DNA of 64,000 bases from Neodontobutis hainanensis (taxonomy: Eukaryota; Chordata; Actinopteri; Gobiiformes; Odontobutidae). The translations under genes and the position numbers were made by a program. The notes under the pieces are model-generated. The model saw only the letters and a list, made by a program, of their open reading frames with translations, ran no database searches and was not told the DNA's origin. The stretch is taken from the NCBI GenBank assembly GCA_024349245.1, contig JALDNG010000004.1, positions 4,168,501 through 4,232,500 on the forward strand, in the 5' to 3' direction. Shown in pieces: positions 26,446-36,160 of this stretch (position 1 is the first letter of the stretch; each line of letters begins with the position of its first letter).

Positions 26446-27223
26446 TCCACATTAAAGTGCCGTATAGTAAAAGTCAAATAAGAAATAGCAAAGCAATAAA
26501 AATGAAGAAAAATACGATATTTGCAAGCGGTCTGCCTCAGGGGGCGCCATATCATATGTAAATGATTATTTTTCAATCTGTGTGTTCATTGAGAGCATTT
26601 TTGTCTTGTGTTATAGTGTGACTATAATATCAATAATAAATTGTGTAGGCATCATTTACTATGTCATCAAATGAGTTTAAAATATTGTCATTTAAACCAG
26701 AACTAAATGGTAACATATAGGTCATTTTTATTGCCCCTGAAAAGAGCAGGCAGAGGTGTAAAAGTGTGTCTAAACAACCATTAAAGTGCTTATTGTGCAT
26801 TCAAAGTCAGACACTAAAAATAATATATAGTCTGGTTTACAGTCAGCAGGGGTCTGTAATAAATGTGGCTGCAGGAACACAACCGTCTTTTACAGGTGTC
26901 ACAATAAATACAAAAGAAATAAGTCAAAAACCTATCCGATTACTCTGAATGGCTCAGCAGTATTTGTTCATGTACTGTTTGGCGTTCTTTCATAACCTTG
27001 ACCGGAGCATTCTGCTAACCTAATCATACTGGCCCGACTGAACAGAGATGCATTGCATTTATGAGTTCTGAATTAGTTTATCTCAAGTTCATTTCATCAT
27101 CTTTGAACAGTCAGCTCTCACAAGTCTAGTTACTTTCACAGCAGCAAGCTACCCTCTGACACAGAAATAGCTTTGGTAAACCAACCCAAACACATATTCA
27201 TAGAGTCATATTATTTTAATTGT

Positions 27224-27340
27224 TCTATAACCGGAAGGTTGGCGGTTCAATTCCCATTCTCCCCAGTTCATACTTGGGAAAGAGACTTCACCCCCGTTGC
27301 CTCTGGTGCCACAGGACTGGTGTATGAGCATGGTCAATGT
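27224..27340 (+). mobile_element. tRNA-derived SINE, truncated at both ends
   Basis: CTATAACCGGAAGGTTGGCG plus the B-box-like GGTTCAATTCCC and CTCCCCAGTTCATACT match the head/body junction of the SINEs at 584, 30470 and 40057. The A-box half is missing. Confidence 0.7.
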
Positions 27341-27589
27341 TGGTTGTAGAACATGGCACTCAGTGATACTCAGCTGCAAATTATAATGTAACAGCAGATG
27401 TGCTCATTGAAATTGATTAAATGTTACATCAAATACACTACAAAAAATGCAGTGTTAATGTAGTTTTACTTCAGAGTTCAGTTGTTGGGAATACTCACCC
27501 GATCAACCTCATATTTCAGACAAAATCAGGTGCTCTTCAGGATCCCAAAGGGCAAAAGCAAAAGTTAAAAGAACATAAACTGAATTGTC

Positions 27590-27640
27590 CTGATGAAGAC
27601 TTGTGTCTGAGTCGAAACGTGTTGGCTTTATATATAAAAA
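27590..27640 (+). repeat. Repeat end with hammerhead-like core
   Basis: CTGATGA at 27590-27596 and GAAAC at 27614-27618 flank a possible short stem (GACT/AGTC), the arrangement of a hammerhead ribozyme core. A diverged copy of the same sequence (CTGATGCAGACTATTGTCG, then AAATGTGTT) lies at 41806-41833, so this belongs to a dispersed repeat. Catalytic competence is not shown. Confidence 0.4.
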
Positions 27641-27795
27641 AGTGTTTCTGACCATAATATTCTTCATTAATGTAGTTTGCTTAATTCTTTGGGGGCTGTT
27701 TTTTGCAACATTAATAGAGAAAAGTAGTTTGGAAAGTATATCATTTTCCTTTTGTATGTCCTCCTAGTGCTACCTTAGGGTTTTTTCCTCCCCTT

Positions 27796-27960
27796 GTCCA
27801 AATACAGGCACATGTAGGTAGATTGGTGAAAACGTAAAATTGTCCATAGTTACTAAATGAGAGTGAGAATGCTTGTCAGGGAGTGTCTGTCTCCAGTTAT
27901 TAGCTCTGTGTGTAGTTAAATAACACTCTATCCCTGTAGGAAATTGTCAAGGAAGTACCC
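27796..27960 (+). repeat. Fragment of abundant teleost-type repeat
   Basis: GTCCAAATACAGGCACATGT, AGGTAGATTGGTG and AAATTGTCCATAG follow the order of the middle portion of the common fish repeat whose end is at 15888-16075, in the opposite orientation. It abuts the intron side of the exon at 28110. Confidence 0.55.
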
Positions 27961-28109
27961 CGGTTGATGCCCATAGAAGCCCTGCAACCCCTAGAAGAGT
28001 TTCTCAGAGTTCCATCCCAAGAAGAAACCCACTGCCATTTGATTAAAAAACTTTTAAGAACCAACAAGAAAGGTGATATCTTTCGCTGGATGTCATTTAT
28101 GCCACCTAC

Positions 28110-28306
28110 CTATGGTGTATCCCCTCTTCAGCTCCCCACCGCGAGAGCTGCGGCGCTGGGAGTTGGTGGTGTTGTTCTCCTGCACTGCGAGGGTGCCGGT
28201 TGTCTTGGCAACAGGTGATGCAGCCCTGTTAAGGGGCGAGGCTGGCACCAAAGTCGGGGAGAAACCTTGGCTGCCAATATCCACTGACTGAGATTTCTTC
28301 TTGAGT
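28110..28306 (-). CDS. Internal coding exon, minus-strand gene not identified
   Basis: On the minus strand a strong acceptor (tgtccccttacag) opens a 197-bp exon closed by donor ATAG|gtaggt. It enters completing a codon with one base and leaves in phase 1, encoding 65 full codons with no stop. The sequence starts LKKKSQSVDIGSQGF, continues SPTLVPASPLNRAASP, then NNTTNSQRRSSRGG, and ends ELKRGYTIG. Ser/Thr/Arg/Pro richness with RRSS-type basophilic kinase sites suggests a disordered, phosphorylated linker of a larger protein. There is no enzyme motif, signal peptide or membrane segment. Codon use (many G/C third positions) differs from the flanks. The exon at 63774-63863 is probably from the same gene, but the phases require at least one exon between. 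I cannot name the gene. A plus-strand frame across it is taken as a shadow. Confidence 0.7.
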
Positions 28307-28756
28307 CTGTAAGGGGACAGACAAACCAGAAGAGGGAGAACATCTTATTAGCAAATATGTAAAGCATTTACAGTAGGAAATGTTACATGGCCTTCACTGT
28401 TCAAAATCAAAGCACAGAATGTCAGTGTCAGTATACTGCACCACAGAAATGTAATCCTGCAAGATAATTTTTTGCAGGGGCAAGGAAGTTAAAAGAAAGA
28501 ATCAATAGGCTAATCACACTCTTGTTAAGGGTGAATTTATTAGCATCGCTCAGCTCTTCCGACACAGAGGCATCTCTGCAGTAAAGAGGGCTAAAGCAGT
28601 TGGATCTTGGAGAAGGACAGCAGGATGCCAGAGTTAGGGAGGAAAGTACAGCTACAAAACAAGTGCTCCAGTAAATTAATTCAGAGATTGTATTGGAGGG
28701 TGTTACAACTGTGCAAGAATATAGTCTTAAACAACATTTAACTTTACATATACATA

Positions 28757-28775
28757 TTATATATATATATATATT
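28757..28775 (+). repeat. (AT)n microsatellite
   Basis: Short run of alternating AT. Confidence 0.85.
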
Positions 28776-29265
28776 ATATTTATCTGACTCTTGTAAAAGG
28801 CTGAGATTTAGACTGCTTTTTAAAGTTGTAAAAAATCAGTGGATCTAGGTCACACCAAAGCTGCCAACAACAACTCCTCAAAGCCTATTAAAATGACAAC
28901 AATATCCCATGCTTGTTTTTGTAGAATTTATAAACAAGTTAAGGAGGCTAATCTAAGCAGATATTCCCAAAGAACTCAGCAACACAGGCAAGAGCAGGTC
29001 TATCCTATCCTCTTACTGCTGTTCTCAGAGACAGTGACACAGTAACACACTAACACTTCATAACACATGTTTAAAAACCAGATCATAAATTAAATACTAT
29101 CTATCTATAGTTTCAGAAAGTCCTTAAACAGCAATGCGAGATTCCCAGCACTCCCCTACCTCACACACTTTCAATCGTTCGGGTAAAACTGCTGAAGCAA
29201 ACACAATCTTTCTGGCTATTTTACCCAAGTGCCAATCCCCTGAAACCAGCACACATATCTGTGCA

Positions 29266-29380
29266 GGTTCTCACTCATCCAGGTCATCTTGAAGAAAAGG
29301 TTAAAGGTGAACAGACTATAAGACCAGAACAGAATCAGAGTTACCGTACTTTCAGGTCAAATACCTCCCTCTAGAGAAAA
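29266..29380 (+). repeat. Dispersed repeat with inverted end, copy B
   Basis: GGTTCTCACTCATCCAGGTC and CTTGAAGAAAAGGTTAAAGG (29266-29307) are the reverse complement of the right end of copy A. They are followed after about 14 bp by the body TATAAGACCAGAACAG to CTCCCTCTAGAG (29317-29376) in the same orientation as copy A. Copy B keeps the left end and is cut after the body. Confidence 0.65.
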
Positions 29381-29537
29381 TAATTTTCTTTCATTGTTTA
29401 ATTTATTGTAAAGCCCACTTTTTTTCATCAGATGAGTAGAATATTAGAAGAATATTAGACATTTTTATGTCAGGTTTTATGTGTAATCATTTTAATTGTA
29501 CAAATCTTCCGTGATGTCCTAACAGCTACATGTCTGA

Positions 29538-29563
29538 ATCTACACATTAGATCTACACATTAG
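29538..29563 (+). repeat. Perfect 13-bp tandem duplication
   Basis: ATCTACACATTAG occurs twice head to tail. Confidence 0.85.
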
Positions 29564-29687
29564 ATTTATTTTCTATTTTTATACCAGGGCGTTTTGCACA
29601 ATAATTATCAATAATCATCATTATCATGCATCATATAATTATAATTATCTTATTTGAATTTATGCACCAAATGGCACCTGCCATGGG

Positions 29688-30519
29688 CTTTAAAGAGGCA
29701 CTTTGCAATATTTTCACTTTGACATAACAGCTTCAGAGTCATTGTGATGGGTTAATGGCTAATTTTACAGTGAATGGGGTCTGTCCCAAACCCCTCCGGT
29801 GCCTCTTAGTAGAAAAACCTGCCTTGCAAAATATAGCTGGCGACCCGCCGCATCTTGGATTCAAAAAGTCTTGCAAGGGTCTCGGGTCTTATGAGAAACA
29901 AATTGGTTTACAAACCTACACACATGAACACCCGCCCCAATCAGTCTCAGGCATTCAATGTGGTAGAACCGTCAAAAAAGAAGCTAAAGCAAAGAAAACC
30001 GTCTCTCATGGTCAAACGGGAAGAGAGAAGAGAGGGAGACGCATATCACCAGTGTTTTTTAACATTACACCAAAGCTGTAAAGGGAGCTCCATCCAGAAA
30101 AATATGAACAAATAATAATAATGGATTGGATTTATATTGCGCTTTTCTCCCGAGGGACCAAGGGACTCAAAGCGCTCAATGGCCGTCCATTATTCATTCA
30201 TACACAGTCACACTGGTGATGGTAAGCTACAACTGTAGCCACAGCTGCCCTGGGGCACACTGACAGAGACGTGGCAGCCATTTTGCACCTACGGCCTCTC
30301 CGACCAACACATACATTCACTGAACATTCTTACACATTCAAACGAGGCAAGGTGGGTTAAGTGTCTTGCCCAAGGACACAACGACAGTATGAACTGTGGG
30401 GAGAGCGGGACTCGAACCCACTATCTTCCGGTTGAAAGACGACCGTTTACCACTGAGCCACTGCCGCCCCAACAAAAACAGCAAAGAAACTGCCAGACCT
30501 GCAAAGTGCCACTTTAAAG
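29688..30519. mobile_element. MITE-like element with 20-bp inverted repeats, split by a SINE
   Basis: CTTTAAAGAGGCACTTTGCA at 29688-29707 matches the reverse complement of 30500-30519 at 19 of 20 positions, forming terminal inverted repeats. Without the inserted SINE (30113-30470 plus one duplicated target) the element is about 470 bp. Two overlapping plus-strand frames inside (29755-30081 and 29855-30115) show no transposase motif, so it would be non-autonomous. No clear target duplication of the outer element was seen. The superfamily is unknown; hAT-like is a guess. Confidence 0.6.
30113..30470 (-). mobile_element. Complete tRNA-derived SINE
   Basis: Read on the minus strand: a tRNA-like head GGGGCGGCAGTGGCTCAGTG with A-box TGGCTCAGTGGTA, and B-box GGTTCGAGTCC about 40 bases on. 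A body with TTCATACTGTCGTTGTGTCC follows, and a tail with GAAAAGCGCAATATAAATCC ending in (ATT)n. The repeat AACAAA at 30107-30112 and 30471-30476 fits a target-site duplication. It is inserted in the MITE-like element 29688-30519. This is the most intact SINE of the window and the reference for the others. Confidence 0.85.
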
Positions 30520-33500
30520 AACAGAAACACACTGCTGTTGACCGGTGCTTTGACTAAGATCAGCTGTTGTAGCTGTCTGCGCCATGCCATGCCTCGCTTT
30601 TTAAACCAGCACCCAGCTCTGGCAGATTTAGAGAGCAGGAGGTAGCTGTGTCGGGCACAAGATCACCGGCAGGCCTGCACCGCTGCAAGATACAGCCCAT
30701 AATCTCAATGGAAATGCTGTCAATCACTGTGTGTGTTCTTTCTAAAAATCGAACAACCCCAAAGCTGGAAACAGTGCTGGAAGGGCTATGAATAAGAGAA
30801 GTATGTTCTGTTTTTCTAAGACACAGTATAGCAATACAGTTAGCCTGCCATACACATTCTTTAAAATACTTTAAGTGAAAAGCACCTGGATTCCCTTTTC
30901 TTCATATGTTTTTCCAATTTTTAGAACTCTTTTCATACCAGCTGTGTGTTTTGTTGATATTAGTTTGGTTGTTGCGCTGTATAAGTCACATGTAATCAGC
31001 ACCACAAATGAGACAATGTAAAAGAGAATGAAGAGCAAGACTAATGCATGTTAGATGGGAAGCAATACAGTTCAAAAATCAAACTATACAAGTCCCAGTT
31101 ACTTTTTTACTTCTTGTTTTGATCTGAACACAGATTTTTTTCTTCCAACCTCAGCAATGATGTGGACAAATAAATTTGTGGAGCTCTTGTTCAGAAACAG
31201 AGATGACAATGAAAAAAAAAATTTGCAAATATTCAGAGATGATACCAAATCCATTTGAAGAGCACTTTCAACCACAAGAACACAACCGGAGCACAAAACA
31301 AATCAAACTGGGTGAAGTCTATCTTTTCTCCCTTAAGAGCTGGGACACTAATTACTGCCTCAGTAAAGTCTCTCTTCTAGCACAGTCTCACTGAACGGCA
31401 GAGTGAAATGTGAACATATCAGCTTGTATGTGAGAGAGAGTCAGATATCAAACAAAAAGCAGGTGATACCATCTGAGGCTTAAAGTGAAGAAAGTCAAAG
31501 AAATACACGCATGTACGATGTGTCAGGCTCCACACGCTTACCAGCCAGTCATGTTATAGGTCATGTTATTCCTGGTTCAGTCCAACCCAATTCCCGCTTC
31601 ATCCCTCAGCTGCTGACTGTTGGACAATAATAGCAGATGTATTGTGATGTAGCTTGTTTTGTATGGTCAGCATTTTGTATTGCTTTACTGACTGAGGTAC
31701 CAGCTTTTTCCACCGCCTCAGGCTAAGAGAGAAGTTTTAACCCCTAATGTCAAAAACTGTGTCACGGAGCTTCAGAGAGGTCTATAAAGTCTCCACAAGC
31801 CTAGAAAGAGTTTGTACAGAGATGGTAATGATGTATTGGCCAACCTTTGCTTCTGCGATCTGACTAATAAACCGTATAAACAAAACACCACCCTTTTTCA
31901 GCCATAAATAAAAAGAAAGAGGAAAAAGTTTTTGTAAAACACAAGAGAGGAAATTGCTACTTGAAAAGCCACTGGCCTAACATTGTGATTTTTTTCCAGG
32001 TAAATACACAGAGTCCTGAGCTGTAATTGCTCCAAAGTCCCTCAGCCTCTGACCACAAAAATCATGAGCAGCACAGAAAAAAAGGGGAAACGTCTGTCAA
32101 CAAAGCTACCAGTTCTGACAGATTCTTATCAGTGAATGAAAGTTTGAACAAATGTACACTGAGAGGGGAACAGAAAGAGAAATCCACTCAGAGGCGGTTT
32201 ATTTTTTACACCGCTGTTGCACTGTGACCGAGGCCACGAGGCAGCAGTATATTTGCAATTCCTGCCAAACTGGCATCACTAAGATTATCAGTCACTTCCG
32301 GGATCCACATGGTCTGGCAAAGGATGCATAAACAACGAGAAATTTGGGACTAAGTCAAAACACGCTTATCGCTTTCCCACTAAGAAGGATTAGACCAGGA
32401 AAAAAATGTGCTGCCGTTGAATTACTTTCAGTTCCTATTTATTTCTTTACCTGCCAGCAACAATACAACACCTTTTTTAGGTAACTTCGGTTTACATTTC
32501 ACAGACGATAGGGCACTGCACCCGGAGACTGGCTGTGTGGACGTGATATTGACTTTCAGTGTTAGTGCCTGAATGACTAATCTGACAGTAATAATGCTTT
32601 TGAGTCCGAATACGCTGAATGTTTTTCATGTAAGTGTAACAAGGAAACCTTTCCTGCAATTATTTGCTTTCAAGAGAAAAAAAGTACTGCCATTGAATTA
32701 ATCAATTGTAGCATTTAACTGCTTCATGGCTTCATTGTGTTCAAAGTACTTCCAAAAGAGTAAAAAAAAGTATAAAGCTCTGCTCTTCTCGTCTAAAACC
32801 ACACTCATAAAGATTAATCACAAGCCTAATTCTGCACTAATTCATATTTTCACATGAATGATGGCTCAAACAACTGTGTGTCTTGTGAAAGATGTAGCTT
32901 GTAGTAACAAACCCTCTGGGAGTTATTATGCAACTCTGCAGTTCCCCTCCGCCTGGAGAAGCCCTTTAGCATCGTTAGCTTATTGTAGGAGTTATTCAGC
33001 TGCCAACTCAAGTGTTTGGTTCAGTGTTTAAAGATTTATTAGACTAAAATGACTCTACCACACTGGGCAAGTTTAGATGCTCAGACTAGAGACACATTCC
33101 TGAAAAATTAGAGTCTAGAGATGAGCTTCACTGGATGGACTGTTTTGTTCCTTATGTGTCATTTTAGACAGAATCTCATGAACTATAGTTTTTTTCTTCT
33201 ATGAAATTAGATAATTTAGTCACTTAAGACCCTGCAAATGCTCATGGCTTGATTAAACTACTTACAAAAAAACCTCACCCACATTTTTTTCAGTTTCTAG
33301 ACTAGGTTTAAAATTCACACATAAACAAAGCTTTGATTGCATTTTGTTGTCCTCATTGTGTGTTAAATAGAACAAGGATCCATAGGTTTAGGTAAAGGAA
33401 CAACACTAAAAGACAATGTGATAGTAATCTGTTCTCAATATTGTGTGGTTTTCACTCCATCCATCAGGCATGTATTAAATTAGACTATTTAAAATGGATT

Positions 33501-35189
33501 GCAAAGGGATTTCAGTTCCTGTGCTTCTCTCTGAGGCGAGCAATCATAGCAAAACAATTGGACAACTGTGGACAAGCTTAAGCCTAATAAGAATGAGTCA
33601 GTCACTGCTGCGGCTGTCCGACTAAAGCTGTGTTTCTGATATTGAAGCGCTGAGAAAGAGGGCAGCAACAACCTGTGGCAATGCATGTTAATGAGGCCCT
33701 CTTCTGCATCCGGGAGCCTAATGAAATACGGCTGGACCCTGGCGCTCTCTGCTCTGCTGTCGGACACCTCCGCATAATGATGTATGGAGCACTACGCCGC
33801 ATTCTGCTCATCTGCCCTTGCTAAATGCCAGAGCAGCAATTCTGTGTCAAGGGGTTATGTGGCAGTTTTGACCAATGAGGCTTTAAACTTGGTTGGCTTC
33901 TGTAACAAAGTGTTGAGCAGCAAAAGGCCAGAGACAAAGATAAAGAGTCATTGATGAAGAAATTGAACAATAAAAAAACATTTGCACACATAATAATATA
34001 ATATCTGTCATGCAAATGCACTTGTTTTAACTTGTCAAAGTGAAAAAAAAAAAAACACACTCATCACTTTCATATTCAACAGTCTAATAAAGCTAAAGAT
34101 TTTGTTGATTTTCAATCCATTCCTGTGAACCCCTTCAACAAAATATATGACTTTTTATTTCTGACACATCATTTCTTCTTTTTGATTTTTTTGAAATATT
34201 TAATGATGCTTTGCTTTTGAACAGAGAATAGAGTGACAAAGATCTTTTAACATTTGAGAAAAACCTTTCCATGACCTTAAGGATGAGGATGACAGAGCAG
34301 TTTTATCTAATTTAGCTCTTCTGTGCTGCGTTACGCGCAGGGTTACAGCTTTTATCTGAGTACAGAAAAGAGAATGCCACACAGAATGAGCTAAACAAAA
34401 AGAATTCTCTCTTATAGCTCCTAAAGGTTAGTGTATTACCTTATGCTTAAATCAGTGGATACAAGGCATAAAAAGACAATTATTTTTACTTACCATTGAA
34501 TCCAGATGTAAAAGAGACTTTAAAATACATGTATGGATGTTAACCCATCCCTCTGTGCACAGGGTTAGAGAGCCTCTGTCAGGCACAGAAAAGGAAATGC
34601 CGAAAAGAAAATGGCATAAATCGAAGCTCTTAATTCATTATGAAATATACAAAGAAAATTTGCATGTTTTCAATCAAACTTTGAAAAAAGCCTCCAGCTT
34701 CATTCAAGGTTCAAGGCATTAAACAGTCCACAGGGCATAAAACAACACTGCAGTCATTTAGGAGACACTTGGTTGGGTCATAGATTGTAAATAAACATGG
34801 ATGTAATCCGGCCATTGGTCCCCTATTCACCGATACTGTCATTACGACAGGGCAATAAAATGGCGGTAACAGCTGGGCTTTTTGGCTTTAACTTTATAAT
34901 AAAACAATAGTTTTCAGATATCATAAACGGACATATTAATCAAAAATTCACCCCCCCCAAGAGTTGTCACGTAGTAAAAACTCTAGAGACCGGAGCCATC
35001 TTTTGTACCAGACTGTAAACCTGTTTTTTACACTTGTAGAGTAACCATTGGGTTTCTCATATTTCTGCTTTTTGAGCCTGCCCTTTGGTGGACGGCGGTA
35101 TATCGCTGTATTTCGCCGTATGGTGGTGCCCTTACTCGAGGACCATTTAGGAGGTTCCATGGGAGACGCTTGGGTTGGGTTAAATGGGT
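30520..35189. other. Stretch without recognised gene
   Basis: Unique DNA. Even-composition blocks at 30540-30720 and 33600-33840 look like candidate conserved non-coding elements. A 34-codon minus-strand frame at 32206-32310 follows an acceptor-like site (see findings). The stretch 34770-35110 may belong to another dispersed repeat but could not be classified. Confidence 0.45.
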
Positions 35190-36105
35190 TACATTTTACA
35201 TCCATTAATGACAGAACCATTAAAGAAAGTCTCCAGAGATCATCCACCTGCTGCCTCAATGTTTTACCCACTAGATTTCTAAAATCAGTAATAAGCAGTT
35301 TGTTACCACAACTCACTGATATAGTCAATAATTCCTTACAATCTGGAACATTTCCGAGGGCCTTAAAAACTGCTGTCATCAAGCCTCTCCAAAAGATGAG
35401 CTGTCTTGCAACAGTTCTCAACAATATTGGCCCATTTAAACCTGCCATTCTTAGGCAATGTCATTGAAACTAACTTTCTATTGTTTAACAACTGCTTTGA
35501 TCCTTTTCCGTCAAGATTGAGGCCCAATCACAGACCAAGACTATACTTATCAAAGTCACAAATGACATCTGTCTGAACACTGACGTGGGCAAAGTCTCTG
35601 TCTTAGTTCTGTTGGACTTGAGTGCTATGTTTGATACAGTGGACCACAAAATCCTGTCACAAAGATTAGACAAATAGATAGCTATCTCTGGAACTGCCCT
35701 CAAATGCTTTCATTCCTATCTTGAAGACAGGAAGTACTGTGTTTTGTTTGGTAACTGTTTATCAGACCCAAGGCCCCTGACATGTGGGGTTCCACAGAGG
35801 TCCATCTTAGGACCCCTATTATTCAATCTTTATATTCTCACACTAGGGCTGTTAACACGCAGCTGTGACGTATCCTACCATAAAATGATTTTCTCCAACT
35901 GAACAAAGACGAAACTGAACTAGTCATCTTTGGGAACAGAAACAAAGAGAAAGTGTCAGCAGTCACCTTGAGTCTCTTACTCTAAAATCTAAAAATCAAG
36001 TTTGGAATCTAGGGGTCATCATGGACTTGAATTTCTACACATTAAGTCAATTACATTCTCAGCATTTTATCACCTTAAACACATTTCCAAATCAGTGATG
36101 ATGAG
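35190..36105 (+). mobile_element. L2-clade LINE reverse-transcriptase relic
   Basis: Plus-strand blocks follow the order of an L2 polymerase. First comes NVLPTRFLKSVISSL with FPRALKTAVIKPL (about 35260-35395). A decayed junction leads to motif A, LLDLSAMFDTVDH (35608-35647), then the block GVPQRSILGPLLFNLYI (from 35786). The later thumb piece follows (LGVIM, then AFYHLKHISKS). The usual Gly after GVPQ is Arg, stops interrupt the frame (one near 35670), and motif C with its Asp pair is deleted between about 35840 and 35880. The copy is inactive. The 166-codon minus-strand frame at 34948-35448 is its antisense. Confidence 0.88.
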
Positions 36106-36125
36106 TTACTACCCTTTTATGAATT

Positions 36126-36160
36126 ATACTATATCTATAACTATACTATACTATAACTAT
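36126..36160 (+). repeat. TATAACTA-type simple repeat
   Basis: Imperfect ACTAT/ATAACTAT units at the 3' end of the L2 relic, a likely LINE tail. Confidence 0.7.

Larger units (their letters stand above)
21735..27223. other. Stretch without recognised gene
   Basis: Unique DNA with a perfect 15-bp tandem pair at 22463-22492 and a LINE 3' end at about 26345-26445. The block 25390-25560 contains TAATGACAG and may be a regulatory element. Confidence 0.5.

Noticed and set aside
28501..28575. Minus-strand exon-like piece (DASVSEELSDANKF) after ctttactgcag
   Set aside because: Good acceptor and coding look, but no donor in the phase needed for the exon 269 bp downstream.
31528..31620. Strong minus-strand donor (GGCTG|gtaagc) with acceptor-like site upstream
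   Set aside because: All three frames of the resulting exon contain stops; only a 30-nt sub-exon would be open.
34948..35448. 166-codon minus-strand frame and overlapping plus frame
   Set aside because: The minus frame is antisense to the L2 relic, whose plus-strand blocks match the polymerase family.
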